A stretch of 62,822 nt of DNA from Chloroflexota bacterium (GTDB lineage: Bacteria > Chloroflexota > UBA6077 > JACCZL01): NCBI GenBank assembly GCA_030447245.1, contig JAUJPG010000033.1:1-62822 (forward strand), in the 5' to 3' direction. The notes beneath the pieces were generated by a model. That model had not been told where the DNA came from and searched no databases. It worked only from the letters and a program-made list of their open reading frames with translations. The position numbers and the translations under genes are program-made. How positions within the stretch are numbered: position 1 is the stretch's first letter; every line of letters starts with the position of its first letter. Below, piece by piece: positions 43,735-53,415 of this stretch.

Positions 43735-45429
43735 ATGGCTGTCGCACCCAGAGAACCGCGCGCCCCTGGCGAGCTTCGCCAGACCGTCGCGGACGCCGAG
43801 CCTGGAGGGACGGCGCGCGGCCAGGCGCCAGGGGCTCGGTGGCGGCGGTCGCTCGGTCGGACGCGCGCGCCTCTGATCCTGCTGCTCCCCTCCGCCCTCA
43901 TCGCGCTTGCGATGCTGCTGCCACTGGCGTATTTGCTCATCCGCGTGGCTGGCGCCGGTCAGGAAACGTGGACGCTGCTCTACCGGACTCGGACTGGCGA
44001 GCTGCTGGTCCGGACGATCGGACTGGCGACCCTCGTCACCGCGCTCGGCGCGGTCATCTCGCTGCCGCTGGCGTGGCTGCTGGCGCGCACCGACCTGCCG
44101 GCGCGGCGGTTCTGGACCATTGCCACCGCGCTGCCGCTGGTCGTCCCTACCTACGTCGGGGGGCTGGCCTTCGTGTCGGCGCTCGGCCCACGCGGGCTGC
44201 TCCAGCAGTCGCTCGCACCGTTCGGGGTTGAGCGCCTCCCGGAGCTGTACGGCTGGCCCGGGGCCGTCCTGACGTTGACCTGCGCCACGTACCCCTATCT
44301 CCTGCTCAGCGTCCGCTCTGCCCTCGACGGCATCGATCCCTCGTTCGAGGAGGCCTCGCGCAGCCTGGGCGTGGGTCCCTGGCAGACGTTCGCGCGGACA
44401 GTGCTGCCGCAGCTCCGCCCGGCGATCTGGGCAGGGGCTTTGCTCGTCGCGCTGTACACGCTGAGCGACTTCGGAGCCGTCTCGCTGCTGCAATTCGACT
44501 CGTTCAGCCGGGCGATCTACACCCAGTATCAAGGCTCGCTCGACCGCGCCGGCGCCGCCGCCCTCGCCCTGGTGCTGGTCGGCATCACCACCGGCATCCT
44601 CGCCCTGGAGGTAGCAGTCCGTGGGAGGGCTTCCTACTATCGCGCCACGCCGGGAGCAGCGCGCAGGGTGAGACGGGTTCGGCTGGGTCGCTGGCGCTGG
44701 CCATCGCTGGCGTTCTGCGGGGCGGTCGTCGGCCTGGCGCTGGTGCTGCCGATCGGCGTGGTGCTGTACTGGCTGGCCGTTGGACTGCGGCAGGCGCCCA
44801 CGTTCGAGCTGCTCTGGGCTCCCACCTGGAACGCCCTCCAGGCCGCGGCGCTAGCCGCGCTGGCGGCCGCGGCGGCGGCCGTCCCACTGACTGTGCTATC
44901 TGTGCGCTATCCAGGTCCGCTGACGGATCTGATCGAGCGTACGGCCTACGTCGGGTACGCCGTACCAGGGATCGTCGTCGCCCTGGCGCTGGTCTTCTTC
45001 GGGGCCAACTACGCCACCCCGCTCTATCAATCGTTGAGCCTCCTGGTGTTCGCCTACGTGGTCCGCTTCCTGCCCCAGGCCGTCGGCGCGACGCGCGCCT
45101 CGATGTTGCAAGTTAGCCCCAGCATGGAAGACGCGGCCCGCGTGCTCGGGCGCGGGCCGCTCGCCGTGCTCACCAGCGTGACGCTACCGCTGATTCGGCC
45201 GGGGGTGCTGGCCGGGGCGGCGCTCGTCTTCTTGACGGCAATGAAGGAGCTACCCGCCACGCTGCTGCTTGCGCCGACCGGGTACAAGACCTTGGCGACC
45301 TCGATCTGGGGATGGGCCGCCGAAGCCCGCTACGCACAGGCCGCTGCACCCTCGTTGATGCTCGTCTTCGTCTCGGGCCTGGCGCTGCTTCCGCTGCTCC
45401 GTGAGCCGCGCCAGGTGGCTCCCGAGTGA
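43735..45429 (+). CDS. Iron-type ABC permease, two-domain (FbpB family)
   Basis: A 564-residue permease with two fused membrane domains of about six helices each. Both halves carry an EAA loop (FEEASRSLGVGPWQTFARTV and MEDAARVLGRGPLAVLTSV), as in FbpB/SfuB. The binding protein's stop is ~10 bases before its ATG; the ATPase GTG starts inside its stop codon. Ala-rich segments around residue 380 stand between the halves. It imports ferric iron in related systems. Confidence 0.92.
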   Translation: MAVAPREPRAPGELRQTVADAEPGGTARGQAPGARWRRSLGRTRAPLILLLPSALIALAMLLPLAYLLIRVAGAGQETWTLLYRTRTGELLVRTIGLATLVTALGAVISLPLAWLLARTDLPARRFWTIATALPLVVPTYVGGLAFVSALGPRGLLQQSLAPFGVERLPELYGWPGAVLTLTCATYPYLLLSVRSALDGIDPSFEEASRSLGVGPWQTFARTVLPQLRPAIWAGALLVALYTLSDFGAVSLLQFDSFSRAIYTQYQGSLDRAGAAALALVLVGITTGILALEVAVRGRASYYRATPGAARRVRRVRLGRWRWPSLAFCGAVVGLALVLPIGVVLYWLAVGLRQAPTFELLWAPTWNALQAAALAALAAAAAAVPLTVLSVRYPGPLTDLIERTAYVGYAVPGIVVALALVFFGANYATPLYQSLSLLVFAYVVRFLPQAVGATRASMLQVSPSMEDAARVLGRGPLAVLTSVTLPLIRPGVLAGAALVFLTAMKELPATLLLAPTGYKTLATSIWGWAAEARYAQAAAPSLMLVFVSGLALLPLLREPRQVAPE

Positions 45430-46514
45430 GCTCGGAGCAGCATTCGACGCGCGCCGAGAACCAGGCGCAGACTGCCCTCGCCCCGCCGGCGGTGAGCGTC
45501 GTCGGCCTGAGCAAGCGGTTCGGGTCAGCGCTCGCCGTCGACGACGTCAGCCTTGACGTGCAGCGCGGGTCGCTGCTGGCGTTGCTCGGTCCATCCGGCT
45601 GCGGCAAGACGACGACCTTGCGGTTGATCGCGGGCCTCGAGCGAGCGGATCGCGGGCAGATCGCGGTGGGCGGCCGGAGCGTGGCGGATGGCAGCAGCTT
45701 TGTTCCGCCCGAGCGGCGGCGCGTCGGCATGGTCTTCCAGGACTACGCCCTGTTTCCTCACCTGGACGTGGCCGGCAACGTCGGATTTGGACTTCGCGAC
45801 CGAGCGCGGCGGGCGGCGCGGGTCGGCGAGGTGCTCGACCTCGTCGGCCTCGGCGGCATGGAGCGACGCATGCCGCGCCAGCTCTCCGGCGGCCAGCAAC
45901 AGCGGGTGGCGCTGGCTCGCGCGCTGGCGCCCGAGCCGGAGGTGCTGCTGCTCGACGAGCCGTTCTCGAACCTCGACCCGGCCCTGCGGGCGCACGTCCG
46001 CGCCGAGGTCCGCGAGATTCTGGCTCGCGCCGAGGCCACGGCCATCTTCGTGACCCACGACCGTGAGGAGGCGCTCAGCCTGGCCGACCAGGTGGCGGTG
46101 CTCTGGCAGGGACGGCTCGCCCAGATCGGGACCCCCGACGAGCTGTACCGACAGCCCGCCAGTCTCGACGTCGCCGGGTTCATCGGCGATGCCGACGTGC
46201 TGCCCGGCGTGGCCCGCGGAGGGCAGGTCGACTGCGAGCTCGGCACGCTCCCCGGGTGCCCGCCAGCCTATGGCGAAGTCGCCGTCCTGGTCCGTCCCGA
46301 GGACGTCCGGTTATGCGCCGACCCGTCGGGAACGGCCGCCATCGTACGCCGAGAGTTCTACGGGCACGACCAGCTCGTCACGGTCCGGCTCCCGAGCGGG
46401 CGGCTACTCCGCGCTCGCCTCGGGCGCTGGCAGTCGTTCGAGCCCGGCGCGCGCGTAGAGATCGCCGTCGACGGCGTGGTCTCCCTGTTCCCAACCGCGG
46501 GCCCCAGCTCCTGA
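45426..46514 (+). CDS. Iron-type ABC ATPase (FbpC/PotA-like)
   Basis: A 362-residue ATPase. Walker A GPSGCGKTTTLRLIAGL, the Q-loop VFQDYALFPHLDVAGNV shortened to VFQDYALFPHL, signature LSGGQQQRVALARAL, Walker B VLLLDEPFSNLDP and VTHDREEAL. The C-terminal 110 residues form a regulatory OB-type (TOBE) domain. It overlaps the permease stop by four bases (GTGA). Complete and clean, with a stop 237 bases before the sigma start. Confidence 0.93.
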   Translation: MSSEQHSTRAENQAQTALAPPAVSVVGLSKRFGSALAVDDVSLDVQRGSLLALLGPSGCGKTTTLRLIAGLERADRGQIAVGGRSVADGSSFVPPERRRVGMVFQDYALFPHLDVAGNVGFGLRDRARRAARVGEVLDLVGLGGMERRMPRQLSGGQQQRVALARALAPEPEVLLLDEPFSNLDPALRAHVRAEVREILARAEATAIFVTHDREEALSLADQVAVLWQGRLAQIGTPDELYRQPASLDVAGFIGDADVLPGVARGGQVDCELGTLPGCPPAYGEVAVLVRPEDVRLCADPSGTAAIVRREFYGHDQLVTVRLPSGRLLRARLGRWQSFEPGARVEIAVDGVVSLFPTAGPSS

Positions 46515-46751
46515 GCCTTCATTCGCTGACCCGCCCCCGCAACTGGCTGCTTGGACTCGTCAGCCCGCTCCTCTGACCGCCGGCGCGCCGGCGGCGGGCT
46601 CGAGGCGCTCGCCAACGCGCTGAGCGAGGTTCGATCCGAAACGTCGACATCGACCACGCCGTGCGGGAACCCATTCCCGCCGCGGCAACCGAGAGGACCA
46701 TATGATGAGATCGCGATCTCACATTCGGCCGACCCAGGACGTTTGCTGAGT

Positions 46752-47014
46752 ATGGGACAGCAACCCTTTGAAGCGATCGTGGCCCAGTACGGGCCGACGG
46801 TGCTGCGCGTGTGCCGCGCCGTCCTCGGCCCCACAGCCGCCGACGATGCCTGGTCGGAGACGTTCCTATCCGCGATGCGGGCCTACCCGAGCCTCCGTCC
46901 TGACAGTAACGTGGAGGCGTGGCTCGTCACGATCGCCCACAGGAAGGCGATCGACCAGCTACGCGCCGCCTCCCGACAGGCGATCCCGAACGACGACCAG
47001 CCGGAAACGCCGAA
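46752..47014 (+). pseudogene. ECF sigma factor gene, 5' part (interrupted)
   Basis: Opens MGQQPFEAIVAQYGPTVLRV, with a region-2 helix set (CRAVLGPTAADDAWSETFLS, then WLVTIAHRKAIDQL). From about 46830 it is a noisier match of the same gene at 52388 on; at ~47014 the sigma sequence ends and antisense permease sequence begins. Joining 46823 to 52382 (offset 5558 bases) restores one frame of 160 residues, with no stop. Region 4 is absent from this half. The interruption is either artefact or a real rearrangement. Confidence 0.7.
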
Positions 47015-48241
47015 CATCGGAACAGCACACCGCGGAACACACCTCACGCTGGACGATCTCGGACATGGCGTACAGACAGGACAGTCAGTGGAACGGCCGC
47101 CGCGACGGCAGCCCTGCAGCGCGGCCAGCGCCGCGGCCCTGGAGGGCGTTCCAGGTGGGAGCCCAGAGCAACTCGAACGTGGGCGCCTGCCGCAGTCCAA
47201 CCGCCAGCCAGTACACCTTTTCCCGCCGATCAGCAGCACAGGCGCCAGACCGACGACCGCCCCGCAGAACGCCAGGGACGGCCAGCGCCAGCAGCAGCCG
47301 AACCCGTCTCACCCTGCGCGCCGCTCCCGGCGTGGCGCGATAGTAGGAAGCCCTCCACGGACTGCTGCCTCCAGGGCAGGGATGCGTGGTGATGCCGACC
47401 AGCACCAGGGCGAGGCTTGGCCGGCGCTGCGGCGCGGTCGAGCGAGCCCTGATACTGGGTGTAGATCGCCCGGCTGAAGGAGTCGAATTGCAGCAGCGAG
47501 ACGGCCCCGAAGTCGCTCAGCGTGTACAGCGCGACGAGCAAAGCCCTGCTGATCGCCCGGGCAGGGCTGCAGCAGCATATCCCGCGCAGGCGTCTGCCAG
47601 GGACCCCGCATAGGCTGCGCGACGCCTCCTCGAACGAGGGATCGATGCCGTCGAGGCGGAGCGGACGCTGAGCAAGGAAGATACGGGTACGTGGCGCAGG
47701 TCAAGGTCAGGACGGCCCCGGGCCAAGCCGTGCAGCTCCGGGAGCGCTCAGCCCCGAACGGTGCAGGCGGCGCTGGAGCAGCCCGCGTGGGCCGACGCCG
47801 ACACAGGCCAGCCCCCGACGTCGTGCAGGGACGACTGACCAGCGGCGGCGCGGTGGCGATGGTCCAGAACCGTCGCGCCCGGCAGGTCAGTGCCGCGCCA
47901 GCAGCTACGCCAGCAGCAGCGTACGACAGCACCGAGGGCGCGGTGACGAGGGTCGCCGGTCCAGTCGTTCGAACCAGCAGCTCGACAGTCAGATGCGGTA
48001 GGCAGCGTCCACGTTTCCTGACCCGGCGCCCGGCTACCTTCGGAGGCAAGATGCGCCGTAGAACAGCATCGCCAGCGCAATGAAGGCCGGGGAGCAGCAG
48101 GATGAGTGGCGCGTGGGGCCGGCCGAGCGACCGCCGCCCCCGAGCCCCAGCGCGTGGCCGTGCGAAAACCCTCGGGCTCAGCGTCCGCGACGGTCTGGCG
48201 AACGTCGCCGGGGCGCACGGTTCTCTGGGTGCGACAGCCAT
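47015..48241 (-). pseudogene. Degraded permease fragment in the inverted copy
   Basis: Minus-strand segments in different frames match the intact permease: SDFGAVSLLQFDSFSRAIYT near 47500, ASYYRATPGAARRVRRVR near 47340, and WLAVGLRQAPTFELLWAPTW near 47200. No start-to-stop frame survives. The equivalent of the start codon is at 48241. The last third of the gene (after the ~410th codon) is not present. Confidence 0.8.
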
Positions 48242-48251
48242 GACGGTGACC

Positions 48252-49253
48252 TGAAGGACGCCAGCCTCGCGCATCAGGCGCAGCGTCCTCCAGGTCGGCC
48301 AGATTCGACAGGTCGATGTCGGGCTGGTTGATCTGACCGAGCGGAAGCAGGTCGGCTGGGTCGCGACGCCCGCTGTCAGCGGGTACTCGAACGTCTCATC
48401 GGCGAAATACCGCTGCGCCTCGGCCGTCAGAAGGTAGTCGACCAGTCGCTGTGCCGCTGTCCCGTTCTTGGTTCCCTGGAGCATGCCGGCACCGGCAGCG
48501 TTCACGATCGCGCGCTGCCACTGCCGCGCGGGTAGTAATTGCGCACGGGCTTGCCCCTCGCTCCTTGGTCAGGGCGTAGAGGTAGTAGTGGTTGACCAGG
48601 CCAACGTCGATCTCGCCATTCGCGACGGCCTGGACGACCGCCGGTGTTGCCGGTACGCCTTGGGCTCCATTCGCCGCCAGTTCCTTCAAGCCAACGTTGA
48701 GCGGCCGCGTCGCAGGGAGGGCGGAGCGCCGTGATCGACGCCTGGAGCGACGCGTTGGTCGGCGCCCAGCCGATGCTCGCGCCAGCGCGGTCGAGCAGGC
48801 GGTCATCGTGTCTGGCAGGTCCCGTACGGCCAGCGTGTTCGTGTTGTATACACCACCCGCGCTCGTCCCGACACCGCCAATCCAGAGCACCGTCGCGCGC
48901 TCGGAACTTGGGATCGACCTTGCTGAAGGCGTCTCCGCTGGCAGCGCTGGAGTCGGCCTGCCGCGACCCTTTTCGGGCGCGCCGGCGTCCTGGGAAAAAC
49001 AGATCGGCAGGTGTGGTGGCGCCCTCTTCCAGGAGTGCGCCTGCCAGCTCGGCCGAGTCGCCGTGGCGCAGTTGCACCACGATCAGTGTCGCGTGAAGCG
49101 CTCGAGCAGCGGCCCGACGAGCGGCTCGCCGCGGCCAGTACACGGTCACCGAAGCCCGGCAGGCGGCGCCGGGCGCCGCGGCGCGTTCGAGCCAAAGAAG
49201 CCGCCACGAAGGTGGTCGCGGACACCGTATACGAGGACGCAGGGCCGACGCAT
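48252..49253 (-). pseudogene. Degraded binding-protein copy in the inverted repeat
   Basis: Covers the full length of the intact gene at 42684-43724, start equivalent at 49253. Recognisable islands are LFF near 49010, VDPKFRARDGA near 48905, NHYYLYALTKE near 48590 and VDYLLTAEAQRYFADETFEY shortened to VDYLLTAEAQRYF near 48430. At least eight frame changes. Confidence 0.8.
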
Positions 49254-49509
49254 CGTGTACAATCCTTTCGATGGGCGAGTCATTCGACCCTGGTGGGCCG
49301 TCGACGCGGTCGTGCAGGCGCGCCACGCCAGCGACGTAAGAGTAGCCTGAGAGGAATTATTAGTCAAGGCTAATACCCGGAGCATAGCATGCCACGGACT
49401 CCGGTGGTCGTGGCGTATTAGCGATAATGAATTCTCGCTCTTGTCATGGCGCGCGTCCCGACTCGCCCGTCGAAGGGCCGCACGTGCGTTGCCCCTCCTC
49501 TTGAGCACA

Positions 49510-50255
49510 CTTCGACCGCTGCCTCGTGACGTGCAGCTCCTGTAAACGCGGCAACCTGGCGGCATCGCGGCCTCGGTGACCGTACTCAGACGCAGCCCCA
49601 GCCATCATCAGGCCGCAGCTGTTGCAGGATCATGGTGGCGACTCGACCGAACTGGCAGGCTTGCTCGCACAAGGGCATGGCTACCGCCAATCAGCACGCT
49701 ACGCTCGGCGATGCGCTGGCGGAACAACGGAACATGGCAAGGTCGATAATCCCAAGTTCCGGGCGCGCATCCAGCTACCCCTGGAGTGGCGTCATCGCGG
49801 TATACAACGCGAACGCTGACCAGCGGAACTGCCAGCGGCCTGTTTGAGCTGCCGTCTCGCATGCGCGTCGCTCCGGCGGCGCTCCGCCTCCTCGTAGTGA
49901 CGCCTCTGCTGAGGAATCCAGACGCGTGAGCCCAAACGCGGCAACACACGCGATGGAACTGATGGAAGCTGCTGGCGATGGCAATCAATATACCTCTACG
50001 CCCTGACAAAGGAGCTGAAATCTACGCAATGCATAACCACTGCGCGCATTTCGCCCGGCGCGATCAATGAACGTCGCTGTGACCGGGGCAACTGGTCGAC
50101 TACGGCGGCAGTATCTATGGCCGCCATGGCGTTCATTGCCGCGAATCGCATTAAGCAGACCTGCTTCGCTCGGTCAGATCAACCGGCGAACGACCTGTCG
50201 ATCTGGCCGACCTGGAGGACGTACGCCTGTGCGGGTTGGCGTCGCAAGTGCCGTC
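49510..50255 (+). pseudogene. Remnant of binding-protein gene in the direct copy
   Basis: Short matches only, such as TGGCGACTCGACCGAACTGGC (49636 region, kept short here) and a CCCAAGTTCCGGGCGCGC-like block at 49751, in the same order as the intact gene. No reading frame survives. Confidence 0.65.
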
Positions 50256-51440
50256 ATGGCTGTCACCAGGCCGATGCGCCCCTGGCGACCGTCGCCGGGC
50301 GAGGAACAAGAGCCACGCGGGGGCTCGGGGGCGGCTCTCACCCTCTCTAACGCCTCGGCATTGCGCTAGCGATGCTTCCATTGGCGTTAATGCCAACTCC
50401 TCGCGTAGCCAGCGCTGTCGAATTCCGACAATCAGCTGCTGGTGACCTCGTCTGCGTTCCGTTTTGTCGTGTCGCGCTGGCATGACTGCTGGCGCATTCG
50501 CGACGGTTCGAGGACATCGCCTGCGCTGCGTCGATCGGGGAACTGTCGTGATGGCGCTCGACCCGCGGCTCTTGCGCTCGCGCCGTTCAGCTGGAAGCTG
50601 GCCGCGGCTGTGATATCCTGTGCGCCATACCACAGCGGCGTCCGCCGCCTCGGCATCGATCTCGTTCGAGGAGATCGCGCAGTAGTCCACATTTCGCGCG
50701 GCTCTCCTGCGATCTGGGCGAAATAAGCGCTACTCGGCAGGCGCGAGTATCGAGACTCGGCGCAGCGGCCTCATGAATACTAGTCGGCAGCGCTCCGGCA
50801 TCCCCTCGCCCGCAAGGTGGTCGTGGAACCGCCTTTATCGCAAACGCCCAGCGAAGTGACCGAAGATAACGCTGGCAATTCTGCGAATCGTCGATAACGC
50901 AACATCATGCTGCCGATCAGTACTGTACTGGACTGGCGGCGCGAACTGTGAACGCCACGTTCAGCAATACCGAACCCTGAACGCCCGGTGCGGCGTAACT
51001 GCAACGCAGCAATCACTGACTGTCCATATCGCTATCCAGACGGCTGACGGGTGATCGGGCGGCCTATGTCGGTACGCTTAAACAGCGTAGATAGGTCGGC
51101 CTGGCGCTGATTTCTTCGGGGTAACTACACCGCCCGCGTATCGTTGGCTACGTGGTCAGCACCTTTGAGACTATCGGCGCGACGCGCTTCTCGATGTGCA
51201 AGTGCCCCAACATGGAAGGCGCGCTCGGGCTATTGCGGCGCAGCCACTGTATGACACCGCGCAATTCCGCTGGGGAGTGCTGGCAGAGGCGGCGCTTGTC
51301 TTCTTGACGGCAATGAAAGGGCCTTCTACCTTGCTGCGCCAGCAGGCCGAGACCTTGGCGACCTCGATCTGAGTGGGCCGCCGAACGCGCACCGCCCTCA
51401 TTGATGCTCGTCTCATCTCCGAGCCTGGCAGCTGCTGCCG
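50256..51440 (+). pseudogene. Remnant of permease gene in the direct copy
   Basis: Matches include ATGGCTGTC at ~50264 at the start equivalent, and a GGCGGCGCTTGTCTTCTTGA block at 51291 that is the intact gene's late GAALVFLTAMKE segment. Heavily deleted; no usable frame. Confidence 0.65.
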
Positions 51441-52190
51441 CCTTCCGTGGTACCAGATGCTCCCAGTAACCGACGCGCATGAAACGAATCGCCCGGCAGT
51501 AATCGACCTGAGCAAACGGTCGGTTCAGCGCTCGCCGACGATGGACGATGCAATAGCCTCGGTCGCTCAGCAGTCGCATCAGCAACGTAATAGTGAAGCA
51601 GACGTGGCGGATGGCAGCTGCTGTTCCGCCCAGGCGGCTATCTGCATCGCTCAGGACTACACCCTGAACGTAATGTAACATCGGCTTTAGACGCCGCGCG
51701 GCGGCGCAGCGGCAATGTCCCTGAAATCGTCGGCGCGGCGTATGGAACTGACGCTGCCTCAACGGCCAGCAACCTTGAGTGGCAACTCACTCAACGAAGA
51801 TGCTAACGCTCAGCAGATACTCGAACCTATCAACGCTGCGGGCTACCCGGCACAACGTGTACGCGCCAGACTCATATTGACGCCTATTAACTCTAACGAG
51901 CTGGCTTCGCCCAGATCCGAAATATTTCCCTTCTCGACGATCGCGGGACTATCGGCGAACCAACGCCCGGCATACGGCAGACGCTTGCAGCTCCTCCAGA
52001 TTTATGGCGAAGTCTGAATCCAGACGTAGTATGCGCCGACCGTCATTTGGAACAGCCGCCATCATGCCAGCATTCTACGGGCACGACCAGCAAATCACGG
52101 TCAACCCTGGCGGGCGTACTCCCGCATCGCTGCGTAGCGGCGTAGATCGCGATCCTCGCTATTCCAGCCGGATCGCAGGAACCTGAGCCT
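51441..52190 (+). pseudogene. Remnant of ATPase gene in the direct copy
   Basis: Matches include CTGAGCAAACGGTCGGTTCA near 51509 (intact gene: start of the beta-strand before Walker A), a run of the signature helix region near 51760, and TTCTACGGGCACGACCAGC at 52074 (late C-terminal domain). No frame. Confidence 0.65.
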
Positions 52191-52336
52191 GCTGACTTCG
52201 CAACAGCAGACTCGTCGGCAATACGGCGGCGGCGGCGGGCTCGGGCTCGCCAACGCCGATCCATCGACTGCGCAGGCGAGACCCCATTCCCGCCTCGTCA
52301 GATGATGGATCGCCTCTACCGGCATCTGCGACGCTG

Positions 52337-52792
52337 GTGCTCGGACATAACCCTTCGAAGCGATCGTGGCCTAACGGCGTGCTCGGCCCCACAGCCGCCG
52401 ACGACGCCTGGTCGGAGACGTTCCTGGCCGCGATGCGGGCCTACCCGAGCCTCCGTCCTGAGAGCAACGTGGAGGCGTGGCTCGTCACGATCGCCCGCAG
52501 GAAGGCGATCGACCAGCTCCGCGCCGGCTCCCGAGGGGCGATCCCGATCGACGACCTGCCGGAAACGCCGAGCATGGATGGGGTGCCCGGTAGTTGGGAG
52601 TCCGACCTATGGGCCGCGCTCAAGGCCCTCCCGCTCAAGCAGCGCGAAACCGTCGCCTACCACTACCTCGCCGGCCTGCCGTACGCAGACGTCGCCAGAG
52701 TCCTGGGCGGGAGCCCGGAGGCGGCGAGGAGAGCGGCCGCCGACGGCATCGCCGCGCTACGCAGGACCTACCTGAAAGGAGAAGCCCGATGA
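52337..52792 (+). CDS. ECF sigma factor, clean 3' part
   Basis: From 52388 on this frame is clean: region 2 (GPTAADDAWSETFLAAMRAY, NVEAWLVTIARRKAIDQL), a linker, and region 4 with WAALKALPLKQRETVAYHYL and LPYADVARVLGGSPEAARR, the -35-binding helix-turn-helix. The first ~17 codons read from 52337 are the eroded copy; the true N-terminus is that at 46752. The rebuilt factor is 160 residues. No anti-sigma gene is next to it. It overlaps the Ogt start by four bases, so it is the first gene of the alkylation operon. Confidence 0.8.
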   Translation: MLGHNPSKRSWPNGVLGPTAADDAWSETFLAAMRAYPSLRPESNVEAWLVTIARRKAIDQLRAGSRGAIPIDDLPETPSMDGVPGSWESDLWAALKALPLKQRETVAYHYLAGLPYADVARVLGGSPEAARRAAADGIAALRRTYLKGEAR

Positions 52793-53415
52793 CGACCGCG
52801 CGCACAGCGCCGACCGACCACAGCGACCTGTTCGCCGCGCTGCCCGAGGTCGACGAAGAGGCCCAGCGCCGGCTGCACGCCCGCCTCGTCGCGGCCGCGA
52901 GCGAAGCCGCGATCCTCGACGTCGCCTACCGCACCATCGATACCCCGGTCGGCACGCTGCTCCTCGCCGCTACCGAGAAGGGTCTGGTTCGGGTGGCCTA
53001 CGCCCGCGAGGACCACGACATGGTGCTGGACCAGCTCGCGAACAGCATCAGCCCGCGGGTGCTGCGCGCTCCGGCCCGCCTGGACCTGGCCGCGAGAGAG
53101 ATCGAGGAGTACTTCGCCGGTCGGCGCAGCCTGTTCGACCTCCCGCTGGACTTCCAGCTCTCGCACGGCTTCCGTCGCACCGTCCTGTCTCAGCTGACCG
53201 AGATCGGCTACGGCAAGACCGCCAGCTACGCGGCCATCGCCGCGGCCACCGGCAACCCGAAGGCGGTGCGCGCCGTCGGGACGGCCTGCGCGACAAACCC
53301 CCTTCCGGTCGTCGTGCCCTGCCACCGCGTGGTGCGCAGCGACGGGACCGTCGGCCAGTACGTTGGCGGCGCCGATGCCAAGAAGACCCTGCTGACGCTG
53401 GAGGCCTCGGCATGA
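52789..53415 (+). CDS. ogt: O6-alkylguanine-DNA alkyltransferase (Ogt type)
   Basis: A 208-residue methyltransferase. Catalytic core at residues 50-205: VAYRTIDTPVGTLLLAATEKG, then YGKTASYAAIA and the active-site PCHR with Cys178, then GQYVGG. It takes the alkyl group from O6-methylguanine onto Cys178, irreversibly. The first ~42 residues are an acidic helical extension absent from E. coli Ogt (LFAALPEVDEEAQRRLHARL). Translation is coupled to the sigma gene (ATGA) with AAAGGAG upstream, and to the oxygenase after it. Confidence 0.93.
   Translation: MTTARTAPTDHSDLFAALPEVDEEAQRRLHARLVAAASEAAILDVAYRTIDTPVGTLLLAATEKGLVRVAYAREDHDMVLDQLANSISPRVLRAPARLDLAAREIEEYFAGRRSLFDLPLDFQLSHGFRRTVLSQLTEIGYGKTASYAAIAAATGNPKAVRAVGTACATNPLPVVVPCHRVVRSDGTVGQYVGGADAKKTLLTLEASA

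Larger units (their letters stand above)
47015..49395 (-). repeat. Inverted, degraded copy of 42545-44960
   Basis: Reading the minus strand, this repeats the start of the iron-type operon: promoter and operator at the right end, binding protein, then the first ~410 codons of the permease. Length is almost unchanged (about 2.38 kb against 2.42 kb) but substitutions and single-base indels occur all along. Clean runs remain, e.g. TGGAGGGCGTTCCAGG at 47148. Ends near 49395 where the next copy begins as a fold-back. Confidence 0.85.
49396..52387 (+). repeat. Second, more degraded direct copy of 42545-46823
   Basis: Same order and strand as the intact operon but about 30% shorter (2.99 against 4.28 kb), with many small deletions, substitutions and a lower GC content. 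Order is preserved: binding protein at ~49510-50255, permease ~50256-51440, ATPase ~51441-52190, sigma 5' end at ~52337. It runs back without a break into clean sigma sequence at 52388. Copies meet head to head with the inverted copy near 49395-49405. Confidence 0.8.

Noticed and set aside
47015..52387. Second and third functional iron importers
   Set aside because: No frame longer than a fraction of each gene survives; sequence is collinear with the intact operon but full of indels, so these are not working paralogues.
52594..52788. Longer N-terminus for Ogt reading back through the sigma gene
   Set aside because: The frame is open but Arg/Pro-rich and antisignal; the ATG at 52789 has AAAGGAG and overlaps the sigma stop as in the other gene pairs.
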